Positions 53,401 through 62,400 of a DNA stretch of 64,000 nucleotides are shown here, piece by piece. The stretch is taken from assembly GCF_041260155.1 (NCBI RefSeq), contig NC_091929.1, positions 26,040,080 through 26,104,079 of the forward strand, read 5' to 3'. Every line of letters begins with the position of its first letter. The stretch's first letter is position 1. The stretch is from Ptychodera flava (lineage: Eukaryota > Hemichordata > Enteropneusta > Ptychoderidae). Below the pieces are notes generated by a model. It searched no databases. It was not told the origin of the DNA and worked only from the letters and a program-made list of their open reading frames with translations. The translations under genes and the position numbers were made by a program.

Positions 53401-56400
53401 GACATTCAGGTACTTTTTTATCCCCTTGCAAGGGTCCCCAAAGATGTCATTCTTTGCGAAAACACTGCAGGATGTTCTTCCATCGCATAGTGTTGATACT
53501 TTACAGTGACTACTGGCTTCTTCACAGTCAGTTTTGGCGTAATTCCCACAGACATTGTCACTCCGCGTCCGTCCATAGTTTGCCGATAAAACATGAATGG
53601 TTCCAGTAGCACATTCTAGCTTTGCCTCTTCATCCTCACATTCGTATAGAGATATCACTGGGAAAGACACAGGAACAAATCAAGAATATAGATGTCTTTT
53701 ACAACATATGTCATGATGAAGAGTCCAAGGAATGAAAATGTACTAAGTCATATTATTCCTGAAAATTAGAAACTTTGGCAGGTATACACTTTACTTGCAC
53801 GGAAGCGGAAGTTTACGTGTTTTATTTGTGAATCTACATTTTGTTATACCACTGTGCCACGTGCCTCAACAATTTCAAAAATTTCCTTGGTTTAGTCGGG
53901 CCCCGTGACCGACCATAATTTACTTAATAGAACAAACAAATTGACGGGTTTACCACGTGATATTTCCAGTTCATAACAAGTATGTACATGCCATAGAGAG
54001 CACAGATATGGAAAAACATGACCAAGACAGACTGGTATAACTGTAGGTGAGAGGGGTTGATTGGTATTACTGTGAGTAACACTATAACAGTGTACTGAAA
54101 TTCTGGCATGAAACATAATACACAAAGGATTTTCATTTAACTTGTAGCTCACGTCTGTTCTGTGACAATTGGAATAATATTGAAATGTTGTTTCTATGTC
54201 TTGACCAATGACATTGCTGTATATACAGGTATGGCATGATACTCGAGATGTTTGAACCCATGAACGTGTGTAATGATAAATATATCTACTGCTATTTGAA
54301 AAATACTACCTTATGCATAAAGTGGGATTCATTCTTTAAACTTGTACAATTTAAATCTTGCTTTAAATAAATCATTACCGGATTTTTACATTATTTTTCA
54401 CCACCAAACGAGCAGTAGACGACAAATACGCGAATGTCAGCGCTCTAATGAACAGCACTTTCACAATTGTACGAAGAAAATGATATCATGTGATTTCTAA
54501 GTGAGTGATCGACCTTGGCATTGGTAAATAAAGACAAAGAATAAGTATTTTCATTCTCACATTGGTATAGAGATGTCGCTGAGAAAGACGCGGGATATAT
54601 CAAGTTATAAGTCTCTTGTCGAAGATTTCAAGAAGTGGATATGTACTAAGTCATATCATTCCTGAAAATTATAAACTTTGGCAGGTATACACTCTACTTG
54701 CACGGAATCGGAAGTTTACGTTTATTTATAATTTGTGAATTTATATTTTGTTATACCACCGTGCCACGTGCCTCAACAATATCAGATAATTTCCTCGGTT
54801 CAGTCGGGCCCCGGGACCGACCATAATGTATATCAACAAACCACACCAAGTGACGAGTTTACCACGTGATCTTCACCAGTTAATGACATGTATGTGCGTG
54901 TCATAGCACAGATATTGAATAAAATGGTCAAAACATACTTATGTAACTATAAGTGAGAGGGGTTTATTGGTATTACGCTATAATAATGTACTGAAATTGT
55001 GTCATTAAACATATAACATAAGGGATATTGAGCTCTTTTCCAATATATCTCTTGCCGAGGAGTCCAAGGAATGAAAATGTACAAAGTCATACCATTCCTG
55101 AAAACTATAAACTTTGGCAGGTATACACTTTACTTGCACGGAATCGGAAGTTTACGTTTATTTATTTGTGAATCTATATTTTTCTATTCCACCGTGCCAT
55201 TTGCCTCAAAAATTTCAGAAAATTTCTTCGTTAACTCGGGCGCCGCGACCGACTATAATTTAATCAACAAACCACACCAAGTGACGGGTGTCCGACATGA
55301 TCTTCACAAGTTTATGACATATATGTGCATGCCATAGAAAGCATATGGATAATTGTCAAAAAAACTTGTATAACTGTAGGTGAGAGGTGTTGATTGGCAT
55401 TGCTGTCAGTAACACTAAAATAGTGTACTGAAATTCTGGCATGGAACCTGATACACGAGGGATTTTCATCGAACTTGGAGCTCACACCTTTTCTGTGACA
55501 ATTGCAATAATATTGAAATATTGTTTCAATGTCTTGACCGATGAGAGCGCTGTATGTACGGGTATGTTTTGATACACGAAACATTTGGACCCATGAACGT
55601 TTGTAGTGATAAAACATATCTACTGCTATTTGCAAAATACTACCTTATGACTCAGTGGGATTCATGTAAAATTCTACAACTTAAATCATGCTCTAAAGAA
55701 ATTAGTATGGGATGTAAATATTTTTCATCTCTGCGCGAGCAGTAGACAACGAATACATGCATGTCAGTGCTCTTATGTACAGAGTGAATCTATACTGACG
55801 TGAACCACATTACGTTCACGATTGTGGGAACAAAATGATTTCTTGTGATTTCCAAGTGAGTGATCGACCATAGTGTTGGTAAATAAAGGCACAGCCTAAG
55901 TCTTTGAATGTGAGAATGACTACGTACATACAATATTCTCGGGAAATATATCTCGCATATAATACTTTCGCTAAAATGGAGACGTTCTCCTATCTGTAGG
56001 TAAATAATTATTCTCTCGCCTTTGCCCAAAAGTATCAGTTTATGGTGTGACCGTCATTGCCCCCTATTTTCATTCAAATCACACTGAGAAAAAAATAATT
56101 ACTATTTACTTTAGTATCAAAATAGGGTTATCAACATAACAGACGCATTCAATAGAGAAAGTTGATTTTTCAATTAAAGGTTGAGCAACTGTAACTTGCG
56201 ATCATTTTTCACTGTTTTGTTTTGTATGCCCTTTACAAGTTCGCGTTCTAATCCAAATAGCATGTTGAAATACCTACAATTTTGCTCGTCAACAAAGCAT
56301 CTATACGGTCGCGTAAAATGGACTGTTATTGATTACATATTCAAAATGACAATACATTTCACACATCTGCTGTCTGGGTTGAAAATCCAATTGTTGTATC

Positions 56401-59400
56401 CCTAAACATGCTTTGGTGACTTAAAAAGAAAGCGTAGTTGACATTATAAATCAATATTATTAAAAATGTATAAATTAAAACCAATGACCTGTAGATACTT
56501 GTCAGTTTCAATCCCTACAAATCAGTATTGAATGATATCAGTGCTGCTATTGAAGAATGGCTCTCATAAAGTCGATGCTGACTGAATAGTGGAATCAAGT
56601 TGATTAAGGTAGAATGTGTCCGGGACAGATATTGGGACTATCAAATTCTTATAACGCTTCTCTCATCTACCTCTTGTTGGGGTTCATTTTGAATCTCTTG
56701 AAGTAGAAAAGATTTCAAACGTCTTAGTTTTTCAAAAATCGAAACTATTTTTCCAACAAAGTTCTCACAGAGATGGCTGCCATTATGAATTTCAAACATC
56801 GATACATGTTAGATTATTTTATTTCTGTGGTACCAAACTTTGCATGATGGCCCCTAATTGTTATTCTTGGTTTGGCAAGAGAATGGTTCAAAGTCTATTT
56901 GAGGAAAGTTTTTGAAAAATTTAAGTCTCACTTTCGAGGCCTATACTAATAAATTTGTACTAAGTGTACAAATTTATGTTTGTTTGTTTGTTTGTATTTT
57001 AACAATGAGCTTATATAAGTATATGCATAATACAATTCGTACCGATTTAACAATGTCCACTACCTAAGGAACCTCAGGTATCTTCGAGAAGAACATTAGA
57101 ATCATAATCGAATCCAAAATGTTTTCACTTCTAATTATTATTTGAAAAGATCAATTCCTTCTTTGAAATAATAACTACAATTTTTTCTTAATAGCGTGCA
57201 TAGATGATCATAACTATTTTCATTTTACCTTCACCTAACACTTCCACTTCACAGAGGGTGAGAATGCCAGTAATGTTTTCTAGTTGCACAGAGACAAAAC
57301 GGCCTTTCAGAGAGCATTCAACTTCTATCATCTCATTGGAGCTAATCTCATCCGCTGTTATGGGTTCTCCGCACTGTTGGTTGTCAGCAATGACGTCATT
57401 AGTACCAACTCTGATCACCGCACCACTTAAACGTTGAGCTGGCGCACAGAGAGTAGTAGATAGTAATTCCCTTTTCACAAACGACTCTTCAATAATGCAT
57501 GCACGAAAAATATTTATTGGATTCTGTAGTTAAGAGGTGAGAGGGGCAAGTATAGACCAAAAGTTTCTGAGATTGGGAATGTCATGTAGCTCAAGATTTG
57601 GGACATGTCATGCACATTGAGGTCGCGGAGATCATGACCTTTCAAAAGACCCCCTTTGCAGGATTTCTGCTTCCAATTCTCCAACAGTATAGAATGCTGA
57701 CATTAATTTGGTCCCTCGTTTGTTCTTCCACGGAATAGCCCACCAATCCCACAGGATTTCTGGAATTTATTTTTCGTGCAGCATAGCATTTGTGGGCATT
57801 GTGAGATTTTGACCATGTTAGCTGGTCTATTTAATTATGAACTGTAATTACGTGCATACGTACACGGTGTATCTGTTTTTTCAAGATATGACTGTGAGGT
57901 CTAGTGGGACCATAAAATATTAGACCGAAGGGACGCACGGCTAAGAACGAGTTAGGGTTGACACCCTAGTTATTGGAAATAAACCATTTTCATACAAAAT
58001 ACAGATCAGATGTACACTGTAGTCACATTGGATAGTCTTCCTGAGTTTGCTACAAATTACAGGGTAAAAATATTACTCTTTGCAAATGGCATGGAATATA
58101 ACGATTTTCCTTTATTTTCTTAAACCAACAAATGTATGTTGTTTACCGTGTTCATTGGTAACAGTGTACATCATTAACTTAAAGGTAAATTGTGCGTGCA
58201 TCGTACATTGGTCCGACCTGGGCTCTTTCTGACAATAGGAAAAGATTTACATTTTCATTTCATCTTTTGCAATAAAATATGTAGTGTTAATTATACAGAA
58301 GGAGCAGGCAGTATTAGGGACACGAATAAATGAATCGTGCTTTTAAAAATATGCACTTCATTAAACGAGGCCATGTACAATAATGACAGCATCATACTAC
58401 TGCCTTGTTGAGCCAGGCTGGCCATACAGTGTCGTCCGGTTTCACGTTAGTCATTATTTTATTGCGTCGAGTTTGCAGGGAATGTTTTAAAATACCTCTG
58501 ATTTCCATGTTTTTCAAATGTATTTAATTAAAATCATCGAACCTTAAAACAAATGATATGCTCATAATCATAGTCGACGAATTAAGTTGTTTTGAAATTT
58601 AATCAGCAGCGTGAGTTATACCATCCGTGTCTCTCACCTGTATGTATTGTTTGCCCAGCCACACAAATGTTATGGTTTCAGTTAATTTTCATCCTGTCTC
58701 AGCCTTCTAAAATATTACCAGTAAATTAATTTCATCGCGGATGATTAGGAATGTAATTAGTGGCATGGAATAGTGTTTGCTCAAATGATCACAATGATGA
58801 AAATTTGTTGATCTGCACACAGTCGTACGTGTGCTAAGCTGCGTACAAAAATAGTAGATAAATCTAGCATGGTAACTTCATCTTTTTTCTCTAATATTTA
58901 ATTTTTCTTATATACCAGATTTTCAAAATCACTAACGCAAAAGTGTAACAATTGCTACAATTTCTCTCATCGTCTGTCCTTAAACAAGCAATATTACAAA
59001 CATAATATTTTCGTAATTTCAATACTTTTTGCTTATTGTATCAACTCCAATCTCTTGCTTTACATCTGATTATGTTGAAGAATTTGGTCTATCATCACGA
59101 TCTACATATGTGTAATGTACACTTTTCATATACATCGAGATGTCAATATACCATAAGACTGCTACATATTTATACTAGGGCGGTGTGAATAAGTTTAAAG
59201 CATTTGAACATAATTTAAAAAAAATAACTACAAAAAACGATGATGATACACATTACAATTTTGAAAAAAATCAAGTTTAACATTCGTATAGATCATTCAC
59301 ATATCTGTTGCCCTCTACGGACAATGTATTCATTGTCGATTGACAAATGTAGGTAGCCGTATAGGAATAGTAGTAAACTGTACATCCAAGCTGATGCACT

Positions 59401-62400
59401 CTTTTTTATGTATCATAATCAACATTTTTTGTGAACAGTAATATATCTATTGTCCCTTTTGGTCATCGTCTATTGATAAATGTCAAGTCCGCTGGTCTTC
59501 CATGTCTTGCTCTCCAACCTGATCTTGTGTACAAGTGTGTTTGCGGCATGTGACGTCTGTTTTTGGGGGTTTTTTTTTGGGGGGGTGACTCACAGGCCTG
59601 AGGGGTTAAAGACGTATGCTGTTGCCCTCATGGCCAGTCAATATGTGTTTTGTAACACATCTCATCCATAACCATGCATAAGAACGTACTATACACAAAA
59701 CTTGTCTCATGTAGGCCTACGATGTAATATGTTGGAGTGGTTCAGTAAGAAAACGTTTTTTCTAACAGGATCGCAATACTTCAGAACGTTCAATGCACCT
59801 TTGATTATAGTTTTCGTCCGTTTCGAGTCCTTGTTGGAAACCAAAGCATTCAATTCTTCTTCAGAAAGTAGGATAAACCAAAAAAATTCTCGACTATCGT
59901 TTCGATCGGCCGCAGACGACATCTTTGTTTACATTCCGGTCCGCGCACGCGTCAATGTCGTTTTTGACGTCAGCGGGCATCATTTTTCGGAACTGATGCC
60001 TGGCAGGCAACAGTTCCAACAAATGATGCCTGATGACGTCGTTTACGTGGATCAGCACAAAAAGAATGCATCCCACGTGACTATCAACTGGCGAATTAGA
60101 ATACAGACTGCGGATGAGGTGTGTTACAATTTCAGTTGTTTCTTTTTTTCTAAATCATCTGGGTAGATGTGGTGAAATGATGTCAAAACCGATCGATATC
60201 ATGCAATTGTCCGGGCTGCTGTGAACAAGAAACTTACAGACAAGACCAAGGGCTTACTGCCCAATAAACTTTCAAATCACAAAATATCCTTACTAGACCT
60301 TTCATGATCTAGTTTTGTGTATGTTACCCATCTGTTCTGTTCACAACATAGGGTTAGACAGGAGCTTCCACCTTCAAGCTCAGCCCTACCAACTTCAATC
60401 AGAAAATGGCTGGAAGCACCCCCAACTCAGCAGGTTGAGGAGAGGAGAAGTGTATTTCTTTTGTTTTTGTTTTTCGGGGTTCTAACTTGTAATAAGACAG
60501 AAAATAAGTTACAAAACTTTCGTGTGGTTAAAGAAGTGGAAATATTATCCGGCGCCGGTTTCAGTTAGTGGTAAACTATGCAATGCGTAAACTCGGCGTG
60601 TCCCCACTTCATTGCAGAAAAATGTCAGCTGGGTCGATCTTGCATTAGGTAGAATAATTGAAACACTGTGAGAATTTGCACAGGGACCGCTGGTTAATAT
60701 CGGCTTGTGTTCTATGGTGAAGCATTTCGGTAGCGACCGACAAATTCACCTTGGTTTTTATCATGATTAATGAAAATATTCTTCCATGCCACCGTTTGTA
60801 TACTTTATCATTTCTTTACTTTATCATTATCATTGGAAGGAATTTGTTGGCAATGTCTCGATGATGCAGCGAGGGGATAAAATTAGTACCATACTGATTG
60901 ACTGATTGCACTGTAAACGCTCTGACGTATGTGTGCTTGGCTACATAAAAATATGTAAAATCTACATCGAGAAAATCATCAAGATGTAAATGTTTTCCCC
61001 TCTGTTTAAAGGCTCAAGGCTTGGTCGATGAACACTCCACGCACAATATGACTTATTTATGTATTACTGATCAGGACAGTAAAAATGCATTTCTTTGTGT
61101 AATAAAATGTCAAATTAATAGTGTAACATAAAAGTTATCACATTCCCTGACTCTGATGTCTTCAATGTTGACAGCAAAGCATATCAAATTTTCCATTCGC
61201 GTCTAATTTGCATCAAAATTGGGAACACTGACTGCCATGTACATCCAGTGTTGGAAACTGGCCAAAATTTTTGCCAGACATCAGGACTGGTAACTTTCAA
61301 AACTTGCCTGTCCTGCCAGAAAGTTGCCTGTCCTGAATTTTTGACAAATCCATTCATTCAAAAAACACAAAAGCATTATGTACTTCAAACTGTAAACAAC
61401 TTTATTTTCAACATTCCACTGTTTGAAATGAATTCTAATCCGGGCTTGAATACAAAATTTCTACAATAACAATGCTGATAACACTCTGATTAATTAATTA
61501 GTTAATTCAAACACACTTTGCCCATATCGCTCAAACAGTTAAAAGGTCTCACGATAGCGGTTTTAACAACGGGGAAACATTTTTTTTAATTTGTCTCCAT
61601 TTTATGCCACTTTATCGTATAAAACCAAGATGCAATCTGTCATCGAATTGGTACTACAATCAACCAAACTGAAAAGATTGCTGAGCAATACAGAAAACAT
61701 CATCTGGCAAAGAAAATCAAAAACTGAGAGAGCTGCCATATAAGTAATCAAAGTTGGCGGCATGAATTAAATAAACCAATACTCTCCTCAAACCAAACCG
61801 ATTTCAAAGGCCGTTTACAGCAAATATAGTTAACGAAACCATGAAACCTGGGAATGGCTAAACACAGAGAAACAAGATTTATTTCTCGAAGCAGCCCTTC
61901 ACAACATGCTTTTCAAACACCGGAAAGCAAGCACCAATATCGACCCGAAATCTATTACAAAGTCCACGAAAAATTGACACAAAACTAAAAGTTCGGATAA
62001 TAGATTTAAATGCCTAAAACAAACTAATCGTTGACAGATTAGGACAACATTTACTGTTAACATAACGAGCACTAGCAACGCTCAAAATATGCCCTAAAAC
62101 AAAAATACTTATAAGCGTCCAGAAACTCCGGTCGATGCTGGGTCATGCTAGATATAATATGACACCACACACCGGATCGCTCACTATAGAGTCAGTCAAT
62201 AGTGGCTAACTCTCTCAATAACGAATCTGGCTTCTCCTCCTGGAGGACGAAGATGACTTCATCACACAACCAAACGGATGGGATACAAAACAAGAGAGCG
62301 ACTGATGAAGAAACCCCATTTTTGGTTCCGAAACACCGTTAAGATGAATCACTCAATCAACAAACCGGTTTACCGGGGACCCAAATCACATGACTAGGGT

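Larger units (their letters stand above)
57439..61245. other. Gene B intron between F-type lectin halves
   Basis: Collinear with gene A introns at 8,300-8,690, 10,170-10,717, 12,196-12,640 and 15,650-16,850, but without A's insertions. Its own extras are the recombinase-like frame and hairpin near 59,700-60,040. The paired blocks 15,680-15,840 and 60,350-60,500 (ALPxSIRKxLxA, TQQVEERR in plus-strand translation) are alike, but I cannot assign them. Confidence 0.5.

Noticed and set aside
57204-57437. Plus-strand frame over the F-type lectin C-half, also at 7,997-8,203
   Set aside because: Antisense shadow of a clear lectin exon.
59702-60166. A 154-codon plus-strand open frame
   Set aside because: Runs antisense to the recombinase-like frame and straight through the hairpin; no domain.
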